Positions 33,832 to 43,746 of a stretch of 64,000 nt of DNA are shown here, piece after piece. Source of the DNA: Mesorhizobium huakuii (GTDB lineage: Bacteria > Pseudomonadota > Alphaproteobacteria > Rhizobiales > Rhizobiaceae); assembly GCF_030160235.1 (NCBI RefSeq), contig NZ_BSNY01000034.1:124001-188000 (forward strand). The letters run 5' to 3'. The notes beneath the pieces are model-generated. The model worked only from the letters and a program-made list of their open reading frames with translations, did not search any database and was not told where the DNA came from. The translations under genes and the position numbers were made by a program. Position 1 is the stretch's first letter; every line of letters begins with the position of its first letter.

Positions 33832-34839
33832 ATGCTCCTGCAACGATTCCTGATCCGTCTTCTGACGATGCTGATCACGCTGTTCGGCGTGGCCGTCGTC
33901 GTCTTCGTCGTGATCCGCGTCGCGCCCGGCGATCCGATCGCCATGATGCTGCCGCCCGGCGCGACGGATGACGACATCGCCCGGCTGCGCGCACTCTACG
34001 GGCTCGACAAGACCATCGTGCAGCAATTCTTCATCTGGTTGTCCGGCGTCGTCAGGGGCGATTTCGGCACCTCGATTTCGCTGCGGCAGGACGTGCTCGG
34101 GCTCGTCTTCAACCGGCTGCCGGCGACGCTGGAGCTGGCCATCGTCGCGTTGATCATGGCGGTGGCGCTTGGCGGCACGACGGCCGTTCTCGGCGCGCGC
34201 GAACGCGGCACGGCGGTGGAAGCCGGCATCGACATCGCCAGCGGCGCGGCGCTCTCCATTCCCGATTTCCTCTGGGGCCTGGTGCTGATCCTCTTGTTCG
34301 GCGTGCTGGTGCCGATCTTCGACATTTCGGGCCGCGTGTCGCCGCAGCTCGACCTGCCCTTCGTCACCCAGTTCTATTTCTTCGAAAGCCTGCTGCGGCT
34401 GCGCTTCGACCTGACCTGGGACCTGTTGAAACACATGCTGATGCCGGCGGTCGCGCTGGCGCTGCCGCTGGCGGCGATCATCTCGCAGCTCTTGAAACAG
34501 TCGCTGAAGGAAGTGCTCGACCTCGACTATGTCGTGCTGGCGCGGGTGAAGGGCTTTTCCGAGACGCAGGTCATCCTGCGCGAGGCGCTGAAGAACGCGG
34601 CTTTGCCGACGCTGACCCTGGTCGGCGTGCAGTTCACTTTCCTGATCGGCGGCACCGTCATCGTCGAGCGGCTGTTTTCCTATGAAGGCCTCGGCAACAT
34701 GGCGATCGATGCCGTCATCAACCGCGACCTGCCGCTGATCCAGGGCATCGTGCTGGTCTTCGCGCTGCTGTTCGTGCTGATCAATCTCGTGGTCGACATG
34801 ATGTACGCGCTGCTCAATCCGAGGCTGCGTCATGGATAG
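33832..34839 (+). CDS. ABC transporter permease (DppB/OppB type)
   Basis: A 335-residue inner-membrane permease. It opens with LLQRFLIRLLTMLITLFGVAVVVFVVIRVAPGDP, the standard DppB start ending with the PGDP turn. The BPD_transp domain carries FLIGGTVIVERLFSYEGLGNM and an EAA loop around VLARVKGFSETQVILREALKNA; the C-terminus is NLVVDMMYALLNPRLRHG. Six membrane segments are expected. The stop overlaps the next permease gene by eight bases, so the two make the heteromeric channel in equal amounts. Confidence 0.9.
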   Translation: MLLQRFLIRLLTMLITLFGVAVVVFVVIRVAPGDPIAMMLPPGATDDDIARLRALYGLDKTIVQQFFIWLSGVVRGDFGTSISLRQDVLGLVFNRLPATLELAIVALIMAVALGGTTAVLGARERGTAVEAGIDIASGAALSIPDFLWGLVLILLFGVLVPIFDISGRVSPQLDLPFVTQFYFFESLLRLRFDLTWDLLKHMLMPAVALALPLAAIISQLLKQSLKEVLDLDYVVLARVKGFSETQVILREALKNAALPTLTLVGVQFTFLIGGTVIVERLFSYEGLGNMAIDAVINRDLPLIQGIVLVFALLFVLINLVVDMMYALLNPRLRHG

Positions 34840-35674
34840 GGCCTCACGACGTGGACTGAGCCCCAGGCTGTGGCTCGCCGGCGGCTGGCTGCTGCTGGCG
34901 CTGCTGGCGGCGATCTTCGCGCCGCTGGTCGCGCCGCAGGATCCGCTGGCGCAGGATCTGATGCTGGAGCGGCTGCCGCCTTTGTGGCTCGATGGCGCCG
35001 AGCCTGGCTATTGGCTCGGCACCGACAGCCTCGGCCGCGACCTGCTCTCGCGGCTGATCTTCGGCGGCCGCATCGCCTTCATCGTCGCTTTCGCGGCGGC
35101 CATCGCCGCCTGCCTCGTCGGCTCGACGCTCGGACTGATCGCCGGCTATTTCGGCGGCTGGGCCGACCGCATCATTTCGCGCATCGTCGACATCTGGATG
35201 GCGTTTCCGCCGGTGCTGTTCGCCATCCTGCTGGTGGCGGTGCTGGGCACCGGCCTCAGTTCCGTCATCCTGGCGATCGCCATCATCGACTGGACGCGCT
35301 TTTGCCGGGTGATCCGCGCCGAGGCGATGGGCCAGTCGCGCATGGATTATGTCGAGAACGCCCGCATCGCCGGCTATGGCCGCATCGGCATCATGCTGCG
35401 CGAAGTGCTGCCCAATGTGGTGCCATCGATCGTGGCGCTGCTGTCGCTGGAAATGGGCATCGCCGTCATCGTCGAGGCGATCCTGTCCTTCGTCAATCTG
35501 TCGATCTCGACCGACGATCCGACCTGGGGCGGCATCATCGCCGAGGGCCGGCTGTCGATCCACCAGGCCTGGTGGGTGCTGGTGTTTCCGCTGATCACGC
35601 TGATCCTCACCGTGCTGTCGTTCAGCCAGTTCGGCGAAGCGCTGAAAGCGCGTTTCGATCCGGTGCTGCGATGA
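34832..35674 (+). CDS. ABC transporter permease (DppC/OppC type)
   Basis: A 280-residue permease. It opens with a membrane segment (LWLAGGWLLLALLAAIFAPLVAP), then PGYWLGTDSLGRDLLSRLIFGGRIAF, the DppC hallmark GTDxLGRD. The domain carries DIWMAFPPVLFAILLVAV and the EAA loop VENARIAGYGRIGIMLREVLPN; it ends FGEALKARFDPVL. It overlaps the upstream permease by eight bases and the ATPase gene downstream by ATGA. The EAA loop contacts the ATPase subunits encoded next. Confidence 0.9.
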   Translation: MDRASRRGLSPRLWLAGGWLLLALLAAIFAPLVAPQDPLAQDLMLERLPPLWLDGAEPGYWLGTDSLGRDLLSRLIFGGRIAFIVAFAAAIAACLVGSTLGLIAGYFGGWADRIISRIVDIWMAFPPVLFAILLVAVLGTGLSSVILAIAIIDWTRFCRVIRAEAMGQSRMDYVENARIAGYGRIGIMLREVLPNVVPSIVALLSLEMGIAVIVEAILSFVNLSISTDDPTWGGIIAEGRLSIHQAWWVLVFPLITLILTVLSFSQFGEALKARFDPVLR

Positions 35675-36549
35675 GCGCCTGTCTGGACATCGCCAATCTC
35701 AGCGCCGTGCTGCCGAACGGCCAGCGCGTGCTGCGCTCTGTGTCGCTCTCCGTGCAGCCTGGCGAGGTTCGCGCGCTGGTCGGCGAGAGCGGCGCCGGCA
35801 AGACGATGATCGGCAAGGCGGTGCTCGGCGTGTTGCCGTCGAGCGTGCGCATCGTCGAAGGCGACATGCTGCTGGAAGGCGAAGACCTCGGCAGGCTGCA
35901 GCCCAAGGCACGCCGCACGCTGATCGGCGCCCGCACGGCGCTGATCCCGCAGGATCCGCTGACCGCGCTCAACCCGTCGCGCCGCATCGGCCCGCAGATG
36001 ACCGACCGGCTGGTGCGCATCCTCGGCTGGAGCGGCGAGAAGGCCGACATGCGCATCCGGCAGTTGCTGGATGAGGTGCAGATCCGCGACCCAGAGCGCG
36101 TGCTGAAGAGCTATCCGCATGAGCTCTCCGGAGGCATGCGCCAGCGCGTGCTGATCGCGGCCGCCTTCGCCGCGGAGCCCCGGCTGATCGTCGCCGACGA
36201 GCCGACCACGGCGCTCGACGTCACGGTGCAGAAGCAGATCCTGCGCCTGATCGCCGCGTTGCAGCGAGAGCACGGCACAGCGATCCTGTTCGTCACCCAT
36301 GATCTCGGCGTCGTCGCCAAGATCAGCCAGAAAGTGTCGGTGCTCTACGCCGGCAAGGTGGTGGAGGAGGCCGATGCGGCCGCGCTCTTCGCCGCCCCAC
36401 AGCACCCCTACACGCGGGCGCTGATGGCGGCGACGCCGCGCTACACCGACCCGTTTGCTTCGCTGAAACCCGTGGACGAAGCGGTGCTGGCTGGGCTTGC
36501 CGCCGAGATCGCGGCAGCAGACCTGGCGTGGAGGCGGCCGCATGGTTGA
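35671..36549 (+). CDS. ABC transporter ATP-binding protein (DppD/OppD type)
   Basis: A 292-residue ATPase with Walker A GESGAGKT near residue 38 (GESGAGKTMIGKAVL), Q-loop PQDPLTALNPSRR, signature LSGGMRQRV, Walker [14 protein letters not shown] and H-loop VTHD, then the oligopeptide-type tail APQHPYTRALMAATP. The ATG overlaps the upstream permease stop by four bases. The C-terminal stretch (about 25 residues) is low in similarity and helical. Works with the DppF-type ATPase encoded next as a heterodimer. Confidence 0.9.
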   Translation: MSACLDIANLSAVLPNGQRVLRSVSLSVQPGEVRALVGESGAGKTMIGKAVLGVLPSSVRIVEGDMLLEGEDLGRLQPKARRTLIGARTALIPQDPLTALNPSRRIGPQMTDRLVRILGWSGEKADMRIRQLLDEVQIRDPERVLKSYPHELSGGMRQRVLIAAAFAAEPRLIVADEPTTALDVTVQKQILRLIAALQREHGTAILFVTHDLGVVAKISQKVSVLYAGKVVEEADAAALFAAPQHPYTRALMAATPRYTDPFASLKPVDEAVLAGLAAEIAAADLAWRRPHG

Positions 36550-37378
36550 GCCGCTGTTTTCCGTGCGCGGGCTGAAGGTCGCGCTGCCTGACATGACGCG
36601 CAAGCCGCTGATCGGCCGCGCGCCGTTGGCCGAGATCCTGAAGGGGCTCGACTTCGACCTGCCGAAGGGCTCGGTGACCGGCATTGTCGGCGAATCCGGG
36701 TCCGGCAAGTCGACGCTTGGGCGCGCGCTGGTCAGGCTGCTGGAGCCGAGCGCCGGCAGCATCAGCTTCGAGGGTCGCGACATCACCCATCTGCCGGAAG
36801 CGGAGCTGCGGCCGCTGCGCCGCGACCTGCAGATGATCTTCCAGGATCCGATGTCGTCGCTCAATCCGCGCCGCACCATTGCCAGCATCATCGCCGCGCC
36901 GCTCAGGCAGAACGGCCTTGGCGACAATCTGAAGGCGCGCGTCGCCGAGGCGCTGCAGCGGGTCGGGCTGCCGCAGAGCTTTGCCAGTCGCTACCGCCAT
37001 GAACTGTCGGGCGGCCAGCGCCAGCGCGTCGGCATTGCGCGCGCGCTGGCGCTGTCGCCGAAATTCGTGCTGGCCGACGAGATCGTCTCCGGTCTCGACG
37101 TCTCGACGCAGGCGCAGATCCTCACGCTGCTGGAGAAGCTCGCGGCGGAGATGGGCCTGACCGTCGCCTTCATCAGCCACGACCTGTCGGTCATCCGGCG
37201 GCTGTGCCGGCAAGTCATCGTCATGCGCGAAGGCGTGATCGTCGAGGTCAGCGCCACCGACGCCTTGTTCGACAATCCTAGAGAGGCTTACACGCGCGAC
37301 CTCATCGCAGCCATTCCGCTGCCCGAAATCGACGCCGGCTGGCTGGACATTCCGGCCGCCGCCAAGGCCCCGACATGA
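36542..37378 (+). CDS. ABC transporter ATP-binding protein (DppF/OppF type)
   Basis: A 278-residue ATPase. ATG 36542 overlaps the previous gene by eight bases. Walker [11 protein letters not shown]-loop FQDPMSSLNPRRT, signature [12 protein letters not shown], Walker B-like VLADEIVSGLD (ADE-I-VSGLD in place of ADEPTSALD, a variant known in this family) and H-loop SHD are seen. The first domain half has a DppF-like interruption (DMTRKPLIGRAPLAEILKGL). It completes the five-gene importer begun at 32213. A rhizobial palindrome (37386-37416) follows the stop. Confidence 0.88.
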   Translation: MVEPLFSVRGLKVALPDMTRKPLIGRAPLAEILKGLDFDLPKGSVTGIVGESGSGKSTLGRALVRLLEPSAGSISFEGRDITHLPEAELRPLRRDLQMIFQDPMSSLNPRRTIASIIAAPLRQNGLGDNLKARVAEALQRVGLPQSFASRYRHELSGGQRQRVGIARALALSPKFVLADEIVSGLDVSTQAQILTLLEKLAAEMGLTVAFISHDLSVIRRLCRQVIVMREGVIVEVSATDALFDNPREAYTRDLIAAIPLPEIDAGWLDIPAAAKAPT

Positions 37379-37385
37379 ATGCATA

Positions 37386-37416
37386 CGCATGCCGAAAAGC
37401 GGGTTTCGGACATGCG
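37386..37416. repeat. Rhizobial-type palindromic repeat (REP-like), copy 1
   Basis: CGCATGCCGAAA (37386-37397) and TTTCGGACATGCG (37404-37416) form a stem with one bulged base between the importer and the VOC gene. The CATG(T)CCGAAAA/TTTCGGACATG pattern is common in rhizobial intergenic regions. It may cap the 3' end of the importer mRNA. Confidence 0.55.
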
Positions 37417-37456
37417 ACCGCAAAGACCCAGGTCCCGCCAAATGGAGAGGACTGAC

Positions 37457-38095
37457 ATGAAGACGATACTTCGAAATGCAGCGCTCGCCGCCGCTGTCCT
37501 TGGCAGCGCCGGCATTGCCTCGGCGGATTCGATCCCCGGCATGCGCGGCCACGACCACACCGGCATCACCGTTCCTGACATGAAGCAGGCGGTCGACTTC
37601 TTCACCGAGGTGGTCGGCTGCAAGAAGGCTATGTCGTTCGGCCCATTTGCCGACGACAAGGGCACCTTCATGCAGGATCTTCTGGGCGTCGATCCGAAGG
37701 CAGTCATCGAGCAGATCACCATGGTGCGCTGCGGCTATGGATCGAACATCGAGCTGTTCAAATACACAGCGCCCGACCAGAAGGATCTGACGCCGAAGAA
37801 CAGCGACATTGGCGGCTTCCACATCGCCTTCTATGTCGACGACGTCGCCGCCGCCAAGGCCTATCTCGACGGCAAGGGCGTCAAGACGCGCATGGGGCCA
37901 TTGCCGGTCAAGCAAGGACCCGCCGCCGGCCAGACCATTCTCTATTTCCAGGCGCCCTGGGGCTGCAACTGGAAGCGATCAGCTATCCCGACGGCATGGC
38001 CTATGAGAAGGGTGCCGAGACGGTGCTGTGGAGCCCGAAGAACCCGGAGAAGTGATCCTTTGGCGCGCTTGCGGGACGACCCGCAAGCGCTCTAG
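37457..38095 (+). CDS. Exported VOC-family protein with frameshifted C-terminus
   Basis: Signal peptide MKTILRNAALAAAVLGSAGIASA, then a vicinal-oxygen-chelate domain: HDHTGITVPDMKQAVDFFTEVVG, then GSNIELFKY and GGFHIAFYVDDVAAAKAYL. Around 37963 the frame breaks: as written the end reads GCNWKRSAIPTAW, whereas one frame over it reads LQLEAISYPDGMAYEKGAE and stops at 38055, the expected VOC ending. One C is probably missing after CCCTGGGGC. The frame as given runs on to 38095 through the stem-loop. So either a recent loss-of-function deletion or a sequencing error. AGGACTGAC and GGAGAGG lie before the ATG. Periplasmic VOC proteins are rare; its substrate is unknown. Confidence 0.72.
   Translation: MKTILRNAALAAAVLGSAGIASADSIPGMRGHDHTGITVPDMKQAVDFFTEVVGCKKAMSFGPFADDKGTFMQDLLGVDPKAVIEQITMVRCGYGSNIELFKYTAPDQKDLTPKNSDIGGFHIAFYVDDVAAAKAYLDGKGVKTRMGPLPVKQGPAAGQTILYFQAPWGCNWKRSAIPTAWPMRRVPRRCCGARRTRRSDPLARLRDDPQAL
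38065..38090 (+). terminator. Strong stem-loop after the VOC gene
   Basis: GCGCTTGCGGG (38065-38075) pairs perfectly with CCCGCAAGCGC (38080-38090) around ACGA. It lies ten bases after the true VOC stop (38055) in the shifted frame, which supports that stop. No T-run. Confidence 0.55.
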
Positions 38096-38126
38096 CCGGC
38101 ATCAGCACAATGATTTCGATATAAAA

Positions 38127-38163
38127 CTTTAAGCTTGAAATATTTTACCGCCGGCGCGATACT
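38127..38163 (+). promoter_or_regulatory. Promoter and MarR-type operator, site 2
   Basis: CTTTAAGCTTGAAA (38127-38140) is the shared palindrome. Its right end is also a -35 box TTGAAA (38135-38140), spaced 17 bases from a -10 box GATACT (38158-38163), so a bound repressor would block polymerase. The gene start is at 38197. The stretch TTGAAATATTTTxCCGC is repeated on the minus strand at the site near 45299. Confidence 0.65.
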
Positions 38164-38196
38164 CACGAGGCAGCAAGCGAAGAGGAGATCGCACGG

Positions 38197-40491
38197 ATGA
38201 AGGTTGCGGTTCTCGGCGGCGGTCCAGCCGGCCTCTACTTTGCCATTTCGATGAAGCTCAGGGACGCCGCGCATGACGTGACGGTGTTCGAGCGCAACCG
38301 TGCCGACGACACGTTCGGCTGGGGCGTCGTGCTGTCGGCCGAAACGCTCGAGAACCTCGCCAAGAATGATCCGGTCAGCGCCGTCTGGATCAAGAAGCAT
38401 TTTGCCTACTGGGACGACATTGCCGTCATCCATGACGGCGTGCGCACGGTCTCGTCGGGCCATGGTTTTTGCGGCATCGGCCGCAAGCGTTTGCTGATCC
38501 TCTTGCAGCGCCGCGCCCGCGAACTCGGCGTCAAGCTGATGTTCGAGACCGATATCGCCGATCCCAAGCCTTATATGGAGACTCATGACCTTGTCGTCGC
38601 CGCCGACGGGCTGAATTCGAGGGCGCGTAACACCTTCGTCGACATCTTCAAGCCCGACATCGACACCCGCAAATGCAAGTTCGTCTGGCTCGGCACCAAC
38701 CAGAAATTCGACGACGCCTTCACCTTCATCTTCGAGAAGACCGAGCATGGCTGGGTGTGGGCGCACGCCTACCAGTTCGACAGCGAGACCGCGACCTTCA
38801 TCGTCGAGTGCAGCGAACAAACCTGGGCGGCCTTCGGCTTCGGCGCGATGACGCAGCAGGAATCGATAGCGGTGTGCGAGCGCATCTTCGCCAAGCATCT
38901 CGGCGGCCATGCGCTGATGACCAACGCCAACCACATCAGGGGTTCGGCCTGGATCAATTTCCCGCGCGTGCTGTGCGAGCGCTGGTCGTACAAAAACCTT
39001 GCACTGATGGGCGATGCCGCGGCCTCGGCGCATTTCTCGATCGGTTCCGGCACCAAACTCGCCCTGGAAAGCGCGGTGGCGCTGGCCGAGTATGTGGAAA
39101 CGGAGCCGGACCTCGATGCCGCGTTCCGCAAATATGAGGACGCGCGCCGCACCGAGGTGCTGAAGCTGCAATCGGCGGCACGCAATTCGCTCGAATGGTT
39201 CGAGGAGGTCGAACGCTATCTTGGCCTCGATCCGGTGCAGTTCAACTATTCGCTGCTGACCCGCTCGCAGCGCATCAGCCACGAGAATTTGCGGCTGCGC
39301 GATGCCGAATGGCTTGAAAGCGCGGAAGAATGGTTCCAGCGCCAGGCGGGCGCCGGCGGCAACAGGCTGCGCCGGGCGCCGATGTTCGCGCCGTTCAAGC
39401 TGCGCGACATGAGGCTGCAGAACCGCGTCGTCGTCTCGCCGATGGCGCAGTACAAGGCCGTCGACGGCTGCCCGACCGACTGGCATTTCACCCATTATGC
39501 CGAGCGCGCCAAGGGCGGCGCCGGGCTCGTCTATATCGAGATGACCTGCGTCAGCCCGGAGGGCCGCATCACGCCCGGCTGTCCCGGCTTCTACGCGCCC
39601 GAGCACGAGGTGGCTTGGAAGCGGCTGGTCGATTTCGTCCATTCCGAGACCGAGGCCAAGATCTGCGCCCAGATCGGCCATTCCGGCGCCAAGGGCTCGA
39701 CCCGGCTCGGCTGGGAAGGCACCGACGTGCCGCTGGCGTCGGGCAACTGGCCTGTCATGGCGGCATCGGCTGTCGCATGGTCGGCCGAAAACCAGATGCC
39801 GAAGGCGATGGACCGCGCCGACATGGATCTGGTGCGTGACCAGTTCGTGGCCTCGGCCGAGATGGCTGACCGTTGCGGCTTCGACATGCTCGAGATCCAT
39901 GCCGCGCATGGCTATCTCCTGTCGTCCTTCATCACGCCGGTCACCAACCGGCGCACCGATGAGTATGGCGGTTCGCTTGAAAACCGCATGCGCTATCCCC
40001 TCGAAATCTTCCATGCGGTGCGCGCCGCATGGCCGGCACAAAAGCCGATCTCGATGCGCATTTCGGCCAATGACTGGGTCGGCATCGAAGGCGTCACACC
40101 CGCCGACGCGGTCGAGATCGCGCGGCTGCTGCACGAAGCCGGCGTCGACATCTGCGACGTCTCGGCCGGGCAGACCTCGGTGCTGGCCAAGCCGGTCTAT
40201 GGCCGCATGTTCCAGACGCCGTTTTCCGACCGCATCCGCAACGAGGTCGGCATGGCGACCATGGCGGTCGGCAACATCTACGAGCCGGACCATGTCAATT
40301 CGATCCTGATGGCCGGCCGCGCCGATCTGGTGGCGCTGGCAAGGCCGCATCTGGCCGATCCCTACTGGACGCTGCACGCGGCGGTGACGCTCGGCGACCG
40401 CGGCGTCAAATGGCCGGATCCCTACCTGCCCGGGCGCGACCAGCTCTACCGTCTGGCGGAGCGTGACGCGGCAGCGGGACTGAAAGTATGA
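38197..40491 (+). CDS. Bifunctional aminobenzoyl-CoA/salicylyl-CoA-type monooxygenase/reductase
   Basis: A 764-residue two-part flavoprotein. Residues 1-390 are an FAD monooxygenase of the salicylate-hydroxylase class: [12 protein letters not shown] at 5-16, [12 protein letters not shown] and [16 protein letters not shown]. Residues about 395-764 are an old-yellow-enzyme domain: [28 protein letters not shown] and [16 protein letters not shown]. This fusion is the known architecture of 2-aminobenzoyl-CoA monooxygenase/reductase (anthraniloyl-CoA monooxygenase) and of salicylyl-CoA 5-hydroxylases. It would hydroxylate an aryl-CoA and reduce the ring, with NAD(P)H and O2. It begins the operon continuing to the RidA gene; the SDR start overlaps its stop by ATGA. 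Confidence 0.87.
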   Translation: MKVAVLGGGPAGLYFAISMKLRDAAHDVTVFERNRADDTFGWGVVLSAETLENLAKNDPVSAVWIKKHFAYWDDIAVIHDGVRTVSSGHGFCGIGRKRLLILLQRRARELGVKLMFETDIADPKPYMETHDLVVAADGLNSRARNTFVDIFKPDIDTRKCKFVWLGTNQKFDDAFTFIFEKTEHGWVWAHAYQFDSETATFIVECSEQTWAAFGFGAMTQQESIAVCERIFAKHLGGHALMTNANHIRGSAWINFPRVLCERWSYKNLALMGDAAASAHFSIGSGTKLALESAVALAEYVETEPDLDAAFRKYEDARRTEVLKLQSAARNSLEWFEEVERYLGLDPVQFNYSLLTRSQRISHENLRLRDAEWLESAEEWFQRQAGAGGNRLRRAPMFAPFKLRDMRLQNRVVVSPMAQYKAVDGCPTDWHFTHYAERAKGGAGLVYIEMTCVSPEGRITPGCPGFYAPEHEVAWKRLVDFVHSETEAKICAQIGHSGAKGSTRLGWEGTDVPLASGNWPVMAASAVAWSAENQMPKAMDRADMDLVRDQFVASAEMADRCGFDMLEIHAAHGYLLSSFITPVTNRRTDEYGGSLENRMRYPLEIFHAVRAAWPAQKPISMRISANDWVGIEGVTPADAVEIARLLHEAGVDICDVSAGQTSVLAKPVYGRMFQTPFSDRIRNEVGMATMAVGNIYEPDHVNSILMAGRADLVALARPHLADPYWTLHAAVTLGDRGVKWPDPYLPGRDQLYRLAERDAAAGLKV

Positions 40492-41261
40492 CGGCCGCAA
40501 CAGCGATCACCGGCAAGCACGCGCTGGTCACCGGCGGCGGCTCCGGTGTCGGCCGGGCCATAGCGCTGGCGCTGGCTGGTGCCGGCATCGACGTCACCAT
40601 CTGCGGCCGGCGTGAGGCGGAGCTCGCCAAGGTGGCCGGCGAAAGCAAAGGCATTTTCGGTATCGCCGCCGATGTCACCAATGAGGCGTCCATGGCCTCG
40701 CTCTACCAGGCGGCGGAAGCCGCGCGCGGGGCCATCGACATCGTCATTGCCAATGCCGGCATGGCCGGCAGCACGCCGGCGCACAAGACCACGCTCGCCG
40801 ACTGGCAGAAGACGCTCGACGTCAATTTGACCGGCGCCTTCCTGACGGTGAAGCCGGCGCTGGCCGGCATGGCCGCGCGCAAGGCGGGACGGATCGTGTT
40901 CATTGCCTCCACGGCCGGGTTGAAAGGTTATGCCTATGTCGCGCCTTACGTGGCGGCCAAGCATGGTGTCGTCGGGTTGATGCGGGCGCTGGCGGCGGAA
41001 ACCGCGAAATCCGGCGTCACCGTCAACGCGGTTTGCCCGGGTTTCGTCGAGACCGACATGCTGGAAGAATCCATCCAGCGTATTGTCGAAAAGACCGGAC
41101 GCTCGGCCGGCGAGGCGCGGGCTAGCCTTGCCTCGACCAACCCGCAGGGCCGCTTCATCCAGCCGCAGGAAGTCGCCGCCGCCGTGCTGTGGCTGTGCGG
41201 CGATGCGGCGGCATCGATCACCGGACAGGCAATTTCCATCTCAGGAGGCGAAACATGGTAG
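40488..41261 (+). CDS. SDR family oxidoreductase
   Basis: A 257-residue short-chain dehydrogenase. NAD(P)-binding [11 protein letters not shown] is near residue 18, DVT and NAGMAGSTP follow. The catalytic Ser lies in [10 protein letters not shown], and Tyr/Lys in YVAAKHG. It ends with [18 protein letters not shown], the usual SDR C-terminus. In the aminobenzoyl-CoA context it could act as 3-hydroxyacyl-CoA dehydrogenase, oxidising the ring or side-chain alcohol; the cofactor residue after the first beta strand (CGRREAE) suggests NADP(H). ATGA overlap with the gene before and seven-base overlap with marR after. Confidence 0.87.
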   Translation: MTAATAITGKHALVTGGGSGVGRAIALALAGAGIDVTICGRREAELAKVAGESKGIFGIAADVTNEASMASLYQAAEAARGAIDIVIANAGMAGSTPAHKTTLADWQKTLDVNLTGAFLTVKPALAGMAARKAGRIVFIASTAGLKGYAYVAPYVAAKHGVVGLMRALAAETAKSGVTVNAVCPGFVETDMLEESIQRIVEKTGRSAGEARASLASTNPQGRFIQPQEVAAAVLWLCGDAAASITGQAISISGGETW

Positions 41262-41725
41262 CCGGCCCCCTGCCCGCACCGTCGGGACCCGGCAAGGACC
41301 GACTGCGTCTGTGGATCAGGCTGCTGCGTGCCTCGCGCACGATCGAGGCCGAACTGCGCGAGCGCCTGAAGAAGGAATTCGATACGACGCTGCCGCGCTT
41401 CGACGTGATGGCGGCCCTCTACCGCGTGCCGGAAGGCATGCTGATGAGCGACCTGTCGCGCTTCCTGCTTGTCTCCAACGGCAATGTCACCGGCATTGTC
41501 GACCGGCTGGTTTCAGAAGGGCTGGTCGCTCGGGCCCGCCGCAATGGCGATCGCCGCACCTCCATGGTGCGGCTGACCGAGGAAGGCACCAAATCCTTTG
41601 CCATCATCGCTGCCGCGCATGAGGGCTGGATCGGCGAATTGCTGGGCAAGGTCAGCGAGGAGGATGCCCGCAGGCTTACCGGCATGCTGACTTCGTTCCG
41701 CAGCAACTGGGAGGGACGCGAATGA
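41255..41725 (+). CDS. MarR family transcriptional regulator (second)
   Basis: A 156-residue winged-helix regulator with AGGAGG seven bases before ATG 41255. The N-terminal dimerisation part contains [20 protein letters not shown]. The DNA-binding part is [39 protein letters not shown] and [22 protein letters not shown]. Embedded between the SDR and enoyl-CoA hydratase genes, it is probably autoregulated through the operator at 38127. It and the MarR at 27507 may share or divide the palindromes of the region. The effector is likely an aryl-CoA thioester, by analogy with other MarR proteins in CoA-dependent aromatic pathways. Confidence 0.88.
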   Translation: MVAGPLPAPSGPGKDRLRLWIRLLRASRTIEAELRERLKKEFDTTLPRFDVMAALYRVPEGMLMSDLSRFLLVSNGNVTGIVDRLVSEGLVARARRNGDRRTSMVRLTEEGTKSFAIIAAAHEGWIGELLGKVSEEDARRLTGMLTSFRSNWEGRE

Positions 41726-42534
41726 CCGGGATGGCCGGGCTGAAGCCGAAGCATTTCCTCTGGGAGGTCGAGGGCAGGATCGCCAAGGTCCGGCTCGACC
41801 GGCCGGAGCGCAAGAACCCGCTGACCTTCGACAGCTATGCCGAGTTGCGCGATACGTTCCGCGACCTCGTCTATGCCGACGATGTCGACGCCGTGGTGTT
41901 CCTCTCCAATGGAGGCAATTTCTGCTCCGGCGGCGATGTCCACGACATCATCGGCCCGCTGGTCAAGATGGACATGAAGCAGCTTCTCGCCTTCACCCGC
42001 ATGACGGGCGATTTCGTCAAGGCGATGCTCAATTGCGGCAAGCCGATCATCGCGGCGGTCGATGGCGTGGCGGTCGGCGCCGGCGCCATCATCGCCATGA
42101 GTTCCGATATCCGCATCGCCACGCCGGAGGCCAAGACGGCCTTCCTGTTCACCCGCGTCGGCCTTGCAGGCTGCGACATGGGCGCCTGCGCGATCCTGCC
42201 GCGCATCATCGGCCAGGGCCGCGCCGCCGAACTGCTGTATACGGGCCGCACCATGACGGCGGCGGAAGGCGAACGCTGGGGGTTTTACAACAGGCTGGTC
42301 GATGCGGCCTCCCTCGAGGCGGATGCGCTCGACATGGCAGCGCGCATCGTCTCCGGCCCGACCTTCGCCCACGGCATCACCAAGACGCAGCTCAACCAGG
42401 AATGGTCGATGGGCCTCGACCAGGCGATCGAGGCGGAAGCCCAGGCACAAGCGATCTGCATGCAGACGCGCGATTTCGAGCGCGCCTACAAGGCATTCGT
42501 GGCCAAGGAAAAGCCGGTGTTCGAGGGGAATTGA
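41722..42534 (+). CDS. Enoyl-CoA hydratase/isomerase family protein
   Basis: A 270-residue crotonase-fold protein. Oxyanion-hole and CoA motifs are seen: [55 protein letters not shown] and the [19 protein letters not shown] segment. The acidic catalytic pair of classic hydratases is not clear, so a ring hydrolase/hydratase role on the dearomatised CoA ester is possible. The start overlaps marR by ATGA and the stop shares one base with the next gene (TGATG). Operon with the monooxygenase/reductase, SDR, acyl-CoA dehydrogenase and RidA. Confidence 0.86.
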   Translation: MTGMAGLKPKHFLWEVEGRIAKVRLDRPERKNPLTFDSYAELRDTFRDLVYADDVDAVVFLSNGGNFCSGGDVHDIIGPLVKMDMKQLLAFTRMTGDFVKAMLNCGKPIIAAVDGVAVGAGAIIAMSSDIRIATPEAKTAFLFTRVGLAGCDMGACAILPRIIGQGRAAELLYTGRTMTAAEGERWGFYNRLVDAASLEADALDMAARIVSGPTFAHGITKTQLNQEWSMGLDQAIEAEAQAQAICMQTRDFERAYKAFVAKEKPVFEGN

Positions 42535-43682
42535 TGGCTGACAAGAGTTTCCTCAACTGGCCGTTCTTCGAAGACCGCCACCGCGAACTGGCCGAAAGCC
42601 TGGAAGCGTGGTGCCAAAAGAACCTCCCCGTCGATCACCATGACGTCGATGCCGCCTGCCGCGAGCTGGTGCAAAAACTCGGCCGGGATGGTTGGCTGAA
42701 GCCGACCGCTGTCGACACCGACAATCCCGGCCCGCTCGACGTGCGCACCTTGTGCATCACGCGCGAGACGCTCGCACGCCATGACGGGCTCGCCGATTTT
42801 GCCTTTGCCATGCAGGGGCTGGGCACCGGCGCGCTCAGCCTGTTCGGAACGGCGGACCAGCAGCAATGGCTGGCAAGGACGCGGGCCGGTAAGGCGATAT
42901 CGGCCTTCGCCCTGTCGGAGCCGCGCTCCGGGTCGGATGTCGCCAACACCGAGATGACGGCGACCCGCGACGGCGACAGCTATGTTCTATCAGGCGAAAA
43001 GACCTGGATCTCCAATGGCGGCATCGCCGACCTCTACATCGTCTTTGCCCGCACCGGCGAGGCGCCGGGCGCCAAGGGGCTTTCGACCTTTATCGTGCCT
43101 GGTGACGCCAAGGGCCTCGGCATTGCCGAACGCCTGGAAGTGATCGCGCCGCATCCGCTGGCGCGGCTGTCCTTCGATCAGGTCCGGCTCCCGGCTTCCT
43201 CCTTGATCGGCAAGCCGGGCGATGGCTTCCGCATCGCCATGTCCGTGCTGGACGTCTTCCGTTCGACTGTCGGCGCCGCAGCCCTCGGCTTTGCCCGCCG
43301 CGCCCTAGACGAGAGCATCAAACGGGTGGCCGAGCGCAAACTGTTCGGCGCACCGATGGCAGAATTGCAGATGGTGCAGGGCCACATCGCCGACATGGCG
43401 CTCGACATCGATGCGGCGGCACTTCTGGTCTACCGTGCCGCCTGGACCAAGGACATGGGCGCGGCGCGGGTAACGCGCGAGGCGGCGATGGCAAAACTGT
43501 TCGCCACCGACAAGGCGCAAGAGGTGATCGACAGAGCGGTGCAACTGCATGGCGGCGACGGCGTCCGCAAAGGCCACATCGTCGAAAGCCTGTATCGCGA
43601 GATCCGTGCGCTGCGCATCTATGAGGGTGCGTCCGACGTGCAGAAAGTGGTCATCGCGCGGCAAGTGATGGGCGCGGCCTGA
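42534..43682 (+). CDS. Acyl-CoA dehydrogenase
   Basis: A 382-residue acyl-CoA dehydrogenase fold. The middle domain has [19 protein letters not shown] (FAD/substrate strand) and [20 protein letters not shown]; the C-terminal four-helix part has [41 protein letters not shown] and [20 protein letters not shown]. The Glu of YEGAS is the usual catalytic-base position. The N-terminal domain is slightly unusual ([16 protein letters not shown]). It probably introduces a double bond in an alicyclic-CoA intermediate and passes electrons to ETF. It overlaps the enoyl-CoA hydratase by one base. Confidence 0.9.
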   Translation: MADKSFLNWPFFEDRHRELAESLEAWCQKNLPVDHHDVDAACRELVQKLGRDGWLKPTAVDTDNPGPLDVRTLCITRETLARHDGLADFAFAMQGLGTGALSLFGTADQQQWLARTRAGKAISAFALSEPRSGSDVANTEMTATRDGDSYVLSGEKTWISNGGIADLYIVFARTGEAPGAKGLSTFIVPGDAKGLGIAERLEVIAPHPLARLSFDQVRLPASSLIGKPGDGFRIAMSVLDVFRSTVGAAALGFARRALDESIKRVAERKLFGAPMAELQMVQGHIADMALDIDAAALLVYRAAWTKDMGAARVTREAAMAKLFATDKAQEVIDRAVQLHGGDGVRKGHIVESLYREIRALRIYEGASDVQKVVIARQVMGAA

Positions 43683-43746
43683 CGGCGGGAAATTGACGGG
43701 CATTCGATTTTGAGACTTGGTTTTCAGGAATACCGGGAGGCTTCAA

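Noticed and set aside
38092-40500. Long open frame antisense to the monooxygenase/reductase
   Set aside because: Composition typical of antisense shadows; the plus-strand frame carries all FAD and OYE motifs.
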